DNA from: Anas platyrhynchos | Lineage: Eukaryota; Chordata; Aves; Anseriformes; Anatidae | Length of the DNA stretch: 64,000 nucleotides | Assembly: GCF_047663525.1 (NCBI RefSeq) | Contig: NC_092587.1 | Location: 196,351,501-196,415,500 of the forward strand | Reading direction: 5' to 3' | Shown here: piece after piece, positions 49,207 through 61,300 of the stretch | Position numbering within the stretch: the first letter of the stretch is position 1 | Layout: every line of letters starts with the position of its first letter | Program-made: the position numbers and the translations under genes | Notes under the pieces: model-generated | What the model saw: the letters and a program-made list of their open reading frames with translations, nothing else | What the model was told of the DNA's origin: nothing | The model's database searches: none

Positions 49207-50258
49207 TGTAGTGGGTTTATGTGGCAAGGTTTTGGTAGCAGGGGGCCATAGCGGTGGTTTCTGTGAGAAGGATCTAGAAGCTACCCCATGTTTGGGAAGG
49301 GCCCCATTGTTTTCCAGAGCTGAGCCAATAAGCGATGTTGTTTTGCGCCTCTGTGAGAGCATATTTAAGACAGGGAAAAAAAACGCTGTGCCACACAGCA
49401 GCTGGGAGAGTGAAGGGAGTGAGGAACGGCACCAAGGTCAGTGTAGAAGGAGGGGGAGAGGTGCTCCAGGTGCCGGAGCAGAAGTCCCCTGCGGCCTGTG
49501 GTGAGACCCATGGTGAAGCAGGATGTCCCCCTGCAGCCCATGGAGTACCACGGTGGAGCAGGGTTCCACGCTGCAGCCCGTGGAGGAGATCACGGTGGAG
49601 CAGGTGGCCCTGCACCGACGGAGGCTGCCGCCTGTGGAAGACCCCTGCCAGAGCAGATTCCGGGCTGGACCTGTAGCCCGTGGAGAGGAGACCACGCAGG
49701 AGCAGGTGACCTGGCAGGAGCTGCTGCCCGTAGGGGAGCCAGGTTGGAGCAGTTTTCTCCTGAGGGATGGACCCCGTGGTACGGACCCATATCTGGAGCA
49801 GTTCTGGAAGAGCTGCTGTCTGTGGGAAGCCCACGCCGGATCAGTTCGTCAAGGACTGCATCCCGTGGGTGGGACCCCACAGCACAGGGGATGAGAGTGA
49901 CTGAGAAGGAGCAGCAGAGAAGAAGTGCTGTAGACTGACCATAACCCCCATTCCCCCGTTCCCCTGCGCCACTTGGGGGGAGGAGGTGGAAGAGGGTGGA
50001 TCGGGGGGTGGAAGGTGCTTTTGGTTTCTTTCCTTTGTTTCTCACTTCTCTAGCTTGTTAGTAATGAGCAATAAATCTTACTATCTCCTTATACTGAGTC
50101 TGTTTTGCCCGTTACAATAATTATTACATGATTTTCTCGTCCTTATCTCAACCTTTGAGCCCTTTTCATTGGATTTTCTCCCCATTCCTCTTTGAGGAGG
50201 GGGAGTGAGAGAGCGGCTGTGGTGGAGCTCGGCTGCCCACTCGAGCGGAACCACGACA
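49207..50258 (+). mobile_element. Solo LTR, ERVL-like, 1,052 bp (younger copy)
   Basis: Begins tgtagtgggtttatgtggca and ends gcggaaccacgaca, flanked by the 5-bp target duplication ctttg (49202-49206 and 50259-50263). It keeps a CCAAT-like box (gccaataag, about 49324), a TATA-like tatttaag (49362-49369) and a polyadenylation signal aataaa (50070-50075). The roughly 680 bp between them are GC-rich and contain diverged repeats around gtggagcag / gcagcccgtgg. Overlapping open frames on both strands (plus 49498-49938; minus 49834-49274) follow from that composition. No internal retroviral genes are adjacent. Confidence 0.93.
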
Positions 50259-50263
50259 CTTTG

Positions 50264-50751
50264 CAGCCAGTTCTTGCTTTGGCTGTTCTGACCAGTTATA
50301 TAGAACCAGCCTTGCCTACCCTGTTCTGCTGTTTGCAGTTGAAGATTGACCATCCTGCTGCTTGGTCACTGTGGTCCTCAGTGGCAACTCTTCTCTACTA
50401 TTGAAGCAAACTCTTTCCTGTCTTTGAAACATTTTTTTTTTTGCACGTGGTTGGAAATATGCAGTGCTTTCTTTCACATCTTACCACATGCGAAGACCTT
50501 CTGCATATTTTAGATCAATTAAGCAGTGAACGCTCTGTTATTCAGTGATCTGAGTTCTCTTTAATGTGTGTTACACAGCCAGAAGTAAATGAATGTTATT
50601 AAAATTGCTACAATAGCACTAAAAAAATGAAACAGTGCAATCTAAGTCAGACCTTGTCCACCTGCATTGCTACATAGTTTTTAATTATCACATGTATTAT
50701 CAAATACTTTTTTTTTTTTCTCTGCAGGACTTCAACATCAGTAATACAATA
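50264..50751. other. Short spacer, no feature
   Basis: Unique AT-rich sequence with poly-T tracts at 50430-50443 and 50708-50719. Nothing else recognised. Confidence 0.7.
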
Positions 50752-51252
50752 TCACAAAATCACAGAATACCTGAGGTTGGAAGGGACTTCTGGAGGTCAT
50801 CTGGCCCAGGAGGGACACCCAGAGCAGGCTGCCCAGCACCACGTCCAGGTGGCTTTTGAAGATCTCTAAGGAGGAGACCCCACAGCCTCCCTGGGCAACC
50901 TGTGCACATGTTCTGCCACAGAATTGTTTCCTGGTGCTCAGAGGGAGCCTCCTGTGTGCCTGGTTGTGCCCATTGTCTCTTGTTCCATTGCTGGGCACCA
51001 CCAACAGAGCCTGGCTCTGTCCTCTTTGTACTCTCCCTCCAGGTATTTGTAGACATTGATGAGCATCAATCTTCTCCAGGCAGATCCGTCCCAGCTCTCT
51101 CAGCTTTCCCTCACAGGAGAGGTGCTCCAGACCCTTCATCTTCTTGGTGGCCCTGCACTGGACTCTTTCCAGTATGTCCCTGTCTCTCTTGTACTGGGTG
51201 GCTCAGAACTGAAAATAGTACTCCAGGTGCAGCCTCACCTTGCTTTTCCCTC
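50752..51252 (-). mobile_element. CR1 LINE 3' fragment, about 500 bp
   Basis: The plus strand starts atcacaaaatcacagaatac, then gaggttggaagggacttctg, and ends in the block ctccaggtgcagcctcacct. This is the reverse complement of a young bird-type CR1 3' UTR plus the ORF2 C-terminal part (minus-strand frame 51139-50738 contains the MKGLEHLSCEGKLRELGRIC block). 5'-truncated and inactive. Confidence 0.95.
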
Positions 51253-53289
51253 ATTCAGTGAGTGATCCTTATTCCCTATTACTGTAAAACATGAAAAACC
51301 TGCTCTAAAAAGAAAAACCATTAGTTTCCTTTTGAGATTTTCCATGTTGCATTTTACATGTATACTGCTTCATGTCATTCAGTCATTTCCAAATGTCCAT
51401 GTGTTTTTTTAGACACAAAATTCTTAGGAAGGTGGAGCGCTGTTTGCATTTTCCCAAATGAGAACTGAGGACCAGAGAGGAGAGAAGGGGCCTGGTGAAA
51501 CAAGGGACCCAGGTAGGACTTTCTGAACACCTCTGGCAAGCCATGTCAGCACAGCCCTCTGCCTCTGAACAAACTGCCAGGACTGGCTCAAGAGTTGTTC
51601 CTCCAACACCCAACTTACTATAGTCTTTAGACTTAGAGGGCGGGCAGTATAGTCTTTCTTTTGTAGCCTTACCCTGCTTTTGTCATGGGAGTCATGTAAT
51701 CTCTTGAGAACTCTGTCACTCCCTTTACCATCAGGGTCAAAAAACCTCCCAGCTAAAGTACCTTATCATTCCATTCACAAAGTCAGCAGCTGTTTAGAAA
51801 TATTTGGAATATTTGGAAAATATTTGCAGTATTTAATACAACTGGGAATCAGAAGAAAGTACCAAAGTTGCCATTTTACCTCTACAATCTTCTAACAAGT
51901 GGTCCATGAACCAAGGCTTGAGAAATTCTTTCACTTTTTTACTTCTTATGACGTTATCAGCTTTTTATTTTGAAAGACTCTTAATATGCTTTTGAAAGTG
52001 GCAAAAATAATTATTCTTTTGAGTAATAACTAATGAAGAATCTCTCATAAGTGTTAAAAAACAGAGATTCCCTTGCTTAGCCTGACTCTTCTTGCAGTGC
52101 TCCATGTGTTGGCTCTTCAAATCCACCAACATAGCAATACCCACATGGTGCCTATATTTAACAGAGCAGATTTCAAGTACTTTTCCAAGGCTGCATGAGA
52201 CCAACAGCTGTCACAGTGACGTTTAAGAACCCATCTAAAGGACTGAGGCTTCCGAAAAAGTTTAATCAGTTTAATTGCTCCTCTCATCTTAAAAGAGAAA
52301 GCAGAATAATGCTGCCAGAGCATTCTGTAATGGATTCACTGAAATCAAGATTGAGTGGGGAAAGCTGCATTTGAGGAGCAGCTTCTCCCCCATGCTGTGC
52401 TAAGTGTTTGTGCAGAATGAAGGGAAATATAAACTGTTGGGTTTGATGGGCTTGAAGCAATTGAGCTAATGTCTAAACAAAGTTATGTCGTTTTTTCCCT
52501 TCTCCACGTCTGTTCTTTTGCTTTAAGATCTTATCATGTTGCCTTTTGCTTATTTATTGATGCCGTGTTTTCAGCAAATCTGAATCCCTACACAAGACAA
52601 AAGGAAATAAAATAGACTACTATGGTACAGTAAACAGCTTGATAGGACAAGCTATCATAAGCTTACCTCAAGGGAAATAAAATAGGTAATATCTGGCCTG
52701 TTAAAGCCTCTCAGAAGGGCAGCTACTTGCTTTTCAGTAGGAACTCAAAAGAGCATTTCAGACATCAAATGTGACGTTTTTAGTAGAGCTTGCACCATTG
52801 AAGCACAGCTGTGCTCAACAGGCAGAGCAGCCAGGCTTGGTTCTTTCATTAAGTCTGCTTCTTTGCACTACTTGCTGAGCAGATGAGTTGGTCAGATCAA
52901 AGGTCCATGGCACTCAGTATCCTTCCTCATAACATTTCCAGAAGTACATCCACGGGGAGTGGAGAAAGCACATGATAATTATTTGCCGAAATATTCTTCT
53001 GGTCGACCGCAGTTTGCAGCTTGGGGACTTCCTGAGCCAGCAATGATATCTAAGTTTTAACTCATCCTCTAAGGCTTCTTTTCCATAATTGTATCCGTCA
53101 AGCCCATGTAAGCCTTCTAAAATATTCTAGAAAGGAATTTTGCACTGAAACAATTTTTTTTTTTGTTTTGAACCTGCTACCTGCATTTGATATTTACTGG
53201 CTCTAATATTGTCAGAATCAGAGGACAACTGACCTCTGATCCTCACGACCTCCATTTTACTCCTCATTTTGCAGAAACCTGTATCACTC

Positions 53290-53290
<1 letters not shown>
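51253..53290. other. Intergenic, no recognised gene
   Basis: Unique sequence; the reading frames are short. Region 52330-52500 has little simple sequence and could be conserved regulatory DNA, but I cannot show it. Confidence 0.6.

Positions 53291-53291
<1 letters not shown>

Positions 53292-53321
<30 letters not shown>
53292..53321 (+). repeat. Poly-T(30) at the CR1 5' junction
   Basis: An uninterrupted run of 30 T directly precedes the truncated CR1. On the other strand it looks like a poly-A tail attached to an antisense CR1. Confidence 0.97.
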
Positions 53322-53323
<2 letters not shown>

Positions 53324-53819
53324 CAGGGCCCCTCGCTACAAGAAGGACATGGAGGTGCTCAACCGAGTCCAGAGAAGGGCGACGAAGCTGGTGAGGGGTC
53401 TGGAGAACAAGTCTTACAAGGAGCGGCTGAGGGAGCTGGGCTTGTTCAGCCTGGAGAAGAGGAGGCTCAGGGGTGACCTTATTGCTCTCTTTAAGTACAT
53501 TAAAGGAGGCTGTAGTGAGGTGGGGGTTGGTCTGTTCTCCCACGTGCCTGGTGACAGGATGAGGGGGAATGGGCTTAAGTTGCGCCAGGGGTGTTTTAGG
53601 TTGGATCTTAGGATGAACTTCTTTACTGAGAAGGTTGTGAGGCATTGGAATGGGCTGCCCAGGGAAGTGGTGGAGTCACCATCCCTGGAGGTCTTTAAAA
53701 GACGTTTAGATGTTGAACTTAGCGATATGGTTTAGTGGAGGACTTGTTAGTGTTAGGTCAGAGGTTGGACTAGGTGATCTTAGAGGTCTCTTCCAACTAG
53801 ATGATTCTGTGATTCTATG
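53322..53819 (+). mobile_element. Young CR1 LINE, 5'-truncated, with intact ORF2 C-terminus
   Basis: The best-preserved CR1 here and the only long one in sense orientation on the plus strand. From 53322 it reads without a stop through the C-terminal end of ORF2 ([20 protein letters not shown], then [33 protein letters not shown]) to a natural stop after SDMV near 53735. A short 3' UTR and the terminus gatgattctgtgattctatg follow. Catalytic domains are absent because of 5' truncation, so it is not autonomous. I see no target-site duplication, as is usual for CR1. Confidence 0.96.
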
Positions 53820-54837
53820 CAGCAGATCCAGTAGGTAGATACTGGCCACTTTTTTCTCTGAGGATTAGAAACTTTGTGAAAATAGAAAATTTCAGTTAAG
53901 CAAACTGTGAGGTCACATCAAATCTGATAAACAGTTGCGGCTGGGAGAGAAAAAAAAAAAGGATAAATTCTGGAAATGCCAAAACATTTCGTTTTAACAT
54001 CTTCAGAATTAAATATTGTGTATTGCTGAAATACTCTGTTTTGACATTATCTATCTGAAACCTACAAAGTTTTGGATTTTTTAAATGGCATTAAAAAAGT
54101 CCTTCTTTTTCCAAACAAGAGCTTATGAAAAGTAGATAACAAGACCTATAAAAAGACTTAATAATAATAAAAAAGAATCAAAATAAACACTTCATTTAGT
54201 ACTGAATAAGATTCCCACTTAGACCAAAACTTTTCTTCCCATTTTATGTAGTTAAACCAGTTGGACAAAAATGCTGTTATATTTTGTTTCAGACTAAATT
54301 ATAGTTGTGATTTTTCCATATGGCTCTGGAACAGAGAAGTTTGCCATATGCCCATCTCTATTTACAGGGCTCTCAGTGGCTTTCCTTTTTTCCCAGTAAC
54401 TCTGATCCTCATTTTCAACTATCATTTTTTATATCTGATAATTTATGTGTGTGCAATGGAAGGTAAGTACATTCTGGTTTTATATTACTAATGGAGAATG
54501 ATGTGGCAAGACTGAAGAATTTGGCTTCTTTAATCTTACAAACCAAAGGTCAACAAGAAATATAATTACTGTGTATAAGTACATCAGGACAAACATGTGA
54601 GAGAAGGGAGAAATATTCACTGAGTGCAGATGATTTAAACTGAAAGACAAACTTGACAAAATAATAATAATAAAAACCAACATACATAATATGAAATAAT
54701 TTTGGTAGGAAAGTTTCTAAGTATTGGAGAAGCAAATTTATGGAAACTAAAGGGAACAGAGAGAAGTGAATTTAGGATGCAAGATGACCAGTTTATGAAA
54801 GATTTATGATTTATGATATAGCAGCCCAAAAAGCTGT

Positions 54838-54905
54838 TATATATAGCAGAATTAGATATATATAATGATATATATATAACTTTATATATATAATATATAT
54901 ATAAA
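54838..54905. repeat. (TA)n-rich microsatellite
   Basis: Interrupted ta repeats (tatatata, ataacttt, tatatata) able to fold on themselves. Confidence 0.9.
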
Positions 54906-55279
54906 AGCAGAATTTGGTAACTTTTTTTGTGCCTTGTACCCATTTCAAGGAGGTGTAAGGGTTCAATTCTCTCAGTGCTAAACATTTGCTACAAAGCCAG
55001 CATTGAATGGGTCAAATGATCATAGCAGTACTGCCATGCAGCATGTCAGTAATGGTATGTATGAGTATTTTGCTGAAATGTATATTTATGCTGGACTGAA
55101 TCCCTGATGAATTGAATCCAGGACAAATATGAACCAGAAAAGCTGTTCTGGTCTACTTGCACACGTTGGCTGATGTCCAGAAAAGATCTTCATGCAATTT
55201 TCAGTCCTTAAAACCATGTTTTCTTCTTCAGTAGTGGCAATATATAATAAATAATAGTATAAAAAGTCTAAAAAACAGA

Positions 55280-55339
<60 letters not shown>

Positions 55340-55342
55340 TAT
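55280..55342 (+). repeat. (TTA)n microsatellite, about 20 units
   Basis: About 62 bp of uninterrupted tta/att triplets. Length and purity suggest a highly variable locus. Confidence 0.97.
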
Positions 55343-58300
55343 TATATTTGCTAATTCACAGATGTGGGGTGAATTTAACTCCTGTAGCACACAGAAACCA
55401 GCCAGGCAGGTCTCCACATGGTACAAACGAGCAGAGAAGTTGCACTCTGCACGAACAAGGTGATGTAGCAGAAATCCGTGTGCCCAGAGGGAGACGAAGC
55501 AGATGAAACACTTGGTACTGCTGGTTCAAGCGCCCATGAACACGTTGGTGCAAAGCAGCTCAGCTTCAACCCACCACCATCACCCCACAGCTACCCCTAG
55601 ACTGACACCAGATGGCTATCTCAATCTATAGGCAATTTTAGGTGTGTTCATAAGTACACATAAGGAATGACCCTGCCGACTTGAACTTCTCTCTGATGAT
55701 GACACCCTTTGCCCTTTGGTGCAGCGTTTCTGGCGAGCTGGATTCACCATCAGCCACAAAGGACATCTGCTGACTGCACCCTGCGGGGTCTCCATTCTTA
55801 GGACCACTGTCCCACAACTGAGGCTGGGTAAGGATGATGAGTTCTGAGCCTTCACGTTTGCTCTGATTTCCACTTGATGGCAGCAGAGCCCGCAGCACGG
55901 GAACGGCGGGGGCCGCTCCGGTGGGCATCCCACAGCTCTCCTCTATTACACACGCTCAGAATTATCTTAATTTTGATACTACAGTTTTCTGTTCATTTCT
56001 GATGACAGAATGGAAACAAATTAGTCCTCACAGCGATGAAATGGCTTTTAAGAAAAATAATGTAGTGTAAATATATTTCAGGCTCAAGCACCAGAGTCCT
56101 GTTTCCCAGACGGGAACACACAAATATAATGCCTTTTACAGGTGTTGAAACCTCCACCACTGACACATGAGACCAGATTTACGCTAACTCAAGCCCATGT
56201 TCTTAAAAAAAAATAAAATAATGGCTTGAGGAAATATTTCAGATTTCAGGTGAATTTTGCCTGTTTTCAGTACAAATGATTTGTACAAGTGATTCTGTAC
56301 AAATGATTTGCTTTGAATTCCTATATGCTATTGTAAATAGAGAATAGCCAAATGTTTATCATTTCTGAGAGAATAAACAGAGAAGTGCAGAAGGAGTATT
56401 TTCTTCAAGATAATCACTGCTCTGTATGCAAGCCGGTGCTTTAATTAGGTCTATATTTGCAGGTGTTTCCTAAGAGACAAGGCAGCTTTTGGAAGAAAAC
56501 ATTATCTGTTGTAAACCAGAGCAGTTCTACCAGCTGCCGTGACTTTTTCAGCCCCATGTCCTGCTCAGCACCTGCAGGTCACCTGGCAACCGTGGCGTAG
56601 ACAGAACTGACCTGGCACGCTGCAAGAGCCGCAGTGGAGGCTGCCCTTCTGCCTTTGTTCCAAGGTTTTGGTAAGAGAAGTAGTGTGTTTTCAAGTCTTG
56701 TCAGACACCCATCTGAATATGGAACTTAAGCATTAGTGTCATCTTCTTGGAAATGTTTGCTCTTGCTAATTAGGTGCTCTCTGTTTTCTTGCCAGGCTAA
56801 AGGATAGCTTTTAAAAAAGACAGTCTTAGTCCTCATTGTAAATATGTCTATTTTGTGAACTGAAAGAAAAGGACAAAATGTCAGCTGCACTGGTCTCTGC
56901 TTGACGCACTCTGACGTCACCTTTTCAGGACAGAAACATCCTGGTGGACAAAATCAGCCCTTCCCAGAAAGCCCATCTACTGCTTTCCCTGGCAAGCAAA
57001 TTTTTGAAAATGTTTGCTCCTTGTGAAGTTAGATTCAATATGCCTCTCTATTATCTTGCATTTCTTCAAAAACACCCAAGCCCTAGGAAATAAAGCCAAA
57101 ATAAAAAGAACTTTCTTACAGAAATCAAAGAGGTAAATAGATGGGCATATAACTCCTTGTCCAGTTATACCTCTGTTTGTAGCAGGTCTTTGGTGTTTCA
57201 CCTGTTGTAGACGCCACAGAGGGAATTAACAGGAATAGCAGTGACATTCAGGACTGTGAACTATTTGCTTTTAAGGTCTTTATTTTTTAAATTATTTTTA
57301 CTTTTAATTTTTTTTTTTAATGTTTATTTGTGGTTTAGTAACTTCAGCACTCTGAAGGTACCTGCTGTGCTAGTCACCAGTAACTCTGAATTGCTTATTC
57401 ACTCTGTTGAGACAGGGTTATGAATAGGTTTCTGTGTGAGAAAATCTGTCCGTAGTCTCTTGGACACAGTTTTTTTGACCTAAAGTATTCTATGACTGCA
57501 GCGCACGATGAATTTTTAAAATTCCATGAATCATGATTTATTTCAGTCTTTGGGGAATCTGGAAAATATGTTACAAGCCTTTGGCGTGACTATCATAGCC
57601 AAGAGTGTCTGAGTTTTAAACTTGCCTAGGGCTTCAGATTCTCTTAATTGAGGGCTTATTAAAGGGTTAATACATTATTAATTGCTACAAATATATTACA
57701 GCTGTAAATCGAGCACAGGCACATCAAAATTGCTTATATCCTGTAGTCATGGACAAGCTGTTCACCTACTGGAGTCACAAAATCCCCTCCCTTTTGGCTG
57801 AAATAACCAGTTATTGGGAAATTTATTACACACGTAGTAACTTTTACAGCCGTGCTTTGCAGGCAACTTTGATCCAGGTTTAACTTTTAAAGCCTGAACT
57901 TTCTTGGTAACAGCTGCTGTGAAACTTTGCATGAGGAAGTATTAATACAAGAAGTATTAACAAAATTAATGTGAGACTGCAGAAGGCTGTGCTCGTTAGG
58001 CAGCTGTGCTGGCTGTAGAGTAATGGGTTTTTCTAACAAACTATCCCCTGGAGCAGTGAGAGGCGTTCACCTTTGAAGGAAAGCTGGTGGTGTGTTCCAA
58101 AGGGTTATACCTGGAAAAGACATGTTTTTCTCCTCTGCTCCACTGCCTGGCTTGGTCTGTTGTATATAAATGATTTTTTAATGCTGCTGGCTCTATTGAA
58201 GTGTTCCTCTCACATGAATATCTCTTGCTAATTGGTGAATACCATCCTATTGTTATAAGTTTAATTACGCGTTAAGGCATTTAAGAGTTTTTCCTGGGAA

Positions 58301-61300
58301 TAATCTGACTGTTATTTAAATCAAAAGAATGATATATTAAAGCTTCCCTTTGTTATTTAGAACAGGGTGCTTTAAACATAATTATTTCTCCTTATATATT
58401 ATTGCAGTCATTAATTTAATTAGACCCTTCTGTATCTTCATTCAGGCATTTATGTGATCTTTGATATTTATAGAGTGGCAGCAGTCAGTAGCATGAGTAG
58501 ATTTTAGTTACTGTTACTCACAAAGATTTGAAATTCTGGCATGAATTGGAAATGCCAAGGCATTCAGGTTAGATGCTGCTCTTCTAATGACTAAAGAAAA
58601 TCTTATATATATATTTTAAATAAACTCAAGAGATCCGCAACTTTTTTTCCACATTAAACACTCAGGTCTCTTAAACCTTGTATGGTGTTTTAAGGTTTTC
58701 ATATTTGCAAAAATATATCAAGAGGTTTTTTTTATTTGTTTGTTTTTCCCTAAATTCAGTAGAGGAATTTAAATTCAGCTCGGGAACTGGGAGAGGCTGC
58801 CCTGGATCTCTGGGTCCAAGTTCTCATAGCACAGGAAGCCATCAAGCATCATCCTGGTTGTACCTGGCAAAACAAAAGACTCATTTTCCTTTCCTTCCAT
58901 TATTAATCCTAACTGTGGGTTTTTACAGCCTCCAATATTCTTTCAATCTGAAGACTAAAACTTATTCACAACCAGTTGCAGCTACACATCCTTTCTTTAC
59001 CTTAAATATTTCTTCTGCTCTGCAGTTTAACTTCTAAGCCAGCCCTGTCTTATCTCATTGTGTTAATTAAGCAAGCTGAGGGCAAAACAAGTTCTCTTTC
59101 CCTCTGAGTGAACTGAACAGAAATAAGGAGTCTTGAGGAGTTGAAAGAAGAATATAGTGTATGAAAATGTGGCAATTTCAAACTATCAGTCAGACAATTC
59201 AGCTTTACTGCTAGAGCAACTCAAGAATAAAAGGGGAAGAGGCTCTCTACCTCCACAGTTGCTCGATAGGACCTGTAAATGGGTGATAGATAGAGCAATA
59301 CAAACACCACTGCCTAATGCAGACTGAAATCCAGACTGTATATCCCTGCTGTCTCAGGGAACAAGCAATGAAATGGGACAAGGCAAGATGAGAGTAGCTC
59401 TGCGTAATGGCAATAGTTCTTATCCAGGGCTTTGACAGGCTGTTTTCTCATAGATGGGCAAGATCTGGACCTCACTGTCTCACAAAATTATATACTTCAT
59501 GGCTTTCAAAACATTACATATGACATTTAGCTTTTCAGAACCGTTCAGCAAGGCAAGCCCTGTATTTTTTAAGTCTTTCTTTGCCAAGTAAGCAATTTTC
59601 TTGTCAGATGGGAGTCTTCTTCATACACACACACTTAGAAATCTCCTGCAGTGGAGTTACTTTCTGGAAAGAATTCTTGTTTTGTTTTCAGGAATAGCCT
59701 AAGTAGTCTAAACGCTTACTTTATGACTTATTTACTGTTATGTGGGAAGTATTGACCATCTACCAATTTCAGCATATAGGGCTGAAAAGATTTTGAGGTG
59801 GCTTTACAATGAATGACTGAGATATGAGAAACACCTAAGTTACGGCTAGGAAGTTTTTGAAACTAAATTTATTTTATTTGACTGCTATAGGGTTTTTATG
59901 CTCAAAGCCAGTATTTAATAACTTCTTGGTAGATTAAATGTTGAAGCTACAATTAAACACAATATAAACTATTTTCTGCTGATGAAAAGTCCTTTGCAAA
60001 GTGACTCATCTTTATATTATTCTAGCCAGAGAAACAGAAAGACTGCAAAGAATCCCTATATCAGCCTAATTTCTTATGGAAATTCTCAGCTGGATTCCTT
60101 CAGCTCAGGGTGCTCTATCTCTCCTCAGGCACACTTCTATTGATATTTTAAATGAAGCAGACAAACACTTATTTGTCCAACTTTTAAAAACAGACCATGT
60201 TAGTAGTTATAATAGCTTGGATACTATTTTCTTTCTGTCCTTCCCCTCTTTTGGCATTATATCCAATAGAATGAAACTTTACAAGTTTTCAGTTTTCTCT
60301 TTTGCACTTTTTAACTTCAAAGAAAATAGAATGAAAACAAAACAAAACACCAAAGCTTGGCAAGAGGGAAAGAAAGTACTGTGTGCTCTTCCAAGTACAG
60401 AGATTATAAAGTTATATAAATGAAAAAGAGAAAAAGGAGAAAGAAAAACATTAAGAAATCCTGGGCAGCTTTATTTCACTGGATCTTTTGGCCAGAAAAC
60501 CAAAAATCTTGTCTTTCCCCACCTTCCCATGAGTTAAAATGCTGGAAAAGAGACTAAGGAAAAAAAAAAAGGCAGATAAATTTAAAAAATACTTGTTCAG
60601 AAACAAGATATCATAAATGAATATTATCTCTCCGTGAATAGCTAGATCTCACTTATGTCATTGGAAATCAGAAGGTGCTTAACTGAAGTCCTGTACACTG
60701 CCACAAATTTTTTGTAGCACAGTTAATCTTGAGATCAGAGATCATTCAGAGGTATTTGTCCCATCGTCAGTGTCTGGATTTTCTGTTAGGACCTAGGCTT
60801 TGTCTGCTAGAAGTAAAAGCTGAAATTCTCAGCGTGCATCTCAGTCTTTTTTCTACCTGTTGTAACTTCCAGATTTTTGTTTCATACATAAAGGGTCTCC
60901 AATTAACACACAAGAAACAGGACTCAGAAGGAATCTCTGTCCTACTTTTAGTGAGAAAACAGGAACCCAGGGCTTGCAATGGTCTCAAACTTTCAAAACT
61001 GGGATATCCTTCTGACCTCCAGCTGCACTCATGAAGAGCAGGAGAGCCAGAGGATAAGATCCTTTGCCACTAGGTTAAAAAAGCTACACATGTCAAGAGA
61101 TGCCCTGAGAAAATTATTCTCAGACAATTCTAATTACCTACATTTTTAGATCATTATTAGCTTTTAAATCTTAATTGGTGCCTGATGTGTCCATCATGTT
61201 GCCTGTAATATCATCATGATGACAATTTAAAAGTAACATAATGGGGCATAAAAGCCTAAGATTAGAGAATACTTAATGGTACTTACTGTATTGATCTAAA

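Noticed and set aside
49274..49938. Frames of 123-186 codons at 49.3-49.9 kb
   Set aside because: Same explanation: the repeat body of the ERVL-like LTR.
42218..50258. A single ERV provirus bounded by the two similar LTRs
   Set aside because: Each LTR has its own, different 5-bp target duplication and no retroviral genes lie between them.
50902..51261. 119-codon plus-strand frame
   Set aside because: Antisense to the CR1 fragment at 50752-51252.
53127..53645. 172-codon minus-strand frame with a lysine run
   Set aside because: Antisense to the young CR1; the lysines come from the 30-T run.
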